DNA of 9,212 bases from an uncultured Actinomyces sp. (lineage in GTDB: Bacteria; Actinomycetota; Actinomycetes; Actinomycetales; Actinomycetaceae). Made by a program: the position numbers and the translations under genes. The notes under the pieces were generated by a model. That model saw only the letters and a list, made by a program, of their open reading frames with translations, did not search any database and was not told where the DNA came from. The DNA is taken from the NCBI GenBank assembly GCA_938028585.1, contig CALIZH010000226.1, forward strand, positions 1 through 9,212, in the 5' to 3' direction. Below are positions 9,191-9,212 of the stretch, piece by piece (the first letter of the stretch is position 1; every line of letters begins with the position of its first letter).

Positions 9191-9212
9191 CGACCGCGGC
9201 TGCGCGCGGTCG
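9191..9212. repeat. GC-rich inverted repeat upstream of the cluster
   Basis: CGACCGCG (9191-9198) and CGCGGTCG (9205-9212) are perfect reverse complements around a 6-base loop. The stem may extend beyond the window edge. It lies about 36 bp before the first cluster gene. No T-tract follows on the minus strand. It could be the terminator of an upstream gene, a 5'-leader hairpin of the cluster transcript, or an operator. Confidence 0.5.

Overview
The window looks like a chromosomal segment of a moderately GC-rich actinobacterium. Clear Shine-Dalgarno sequences, Sec signal peptides with AxA cleavage sites, and Ala/Pro/Gln/Ser-rich membrane proteins fit a member of the Actinomycetaceae or a relative. 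That placement is an inference; no marker gene is present.

Left edge (1-303): a truncated minus-strand gene, not recognised, runs off the window. A roughly 140-bp intergenic stretch separates it from the next gene. Then (304-921, plus strand) comes a GNAT-family N-acetyltransferase. Convergent junction (922-1040): two hairpins, a short one just after the acetyltransferase and a perfect 42-bp palindrome 22 bp past the end of the minus-strand cluster.

Main content (1041-9155, minus strand): six consecutive genes in one direction, transcribed from 9155 down to 1041. They encode six paralogous type I membrane proteins. Each has an N-terminal Sec signal peptide, a roughly 180-210-residue exported domain with two cysteines always 23 residues apart (Cys-x22-Cys), a Ser/Thr/Pro-rich linker, one transmembrane helix, a basic stop-transfer cluster and a low-complexity C-terminal tail predicted to lie in the cytoplasm. 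All six tails carry an NPF, NPY or NPW motif, in several cases with a nearby E/D-W or W-R-N. The last gene (1041-3326) is the most divergent: its tail is about 500 residues, rich in Gln/Pro/Ala, with eleven evenly scattered QQW motifs.

No function can be assigned by recognition. The layout suggests a tandemly expanded family of surface sensors, adhesins or envelope scaffold components whose exported domains have diverged while the tails keep a common docking motif. The short gaps (9 to 108 bp), the good ribosome sites and the absence of clear internal terminators suggest an operon. A possible extra promoter lies just before the last gene. The first gene of the cluster begins about 57 bp from the right edge, behind a GC-rich inverted repeat.
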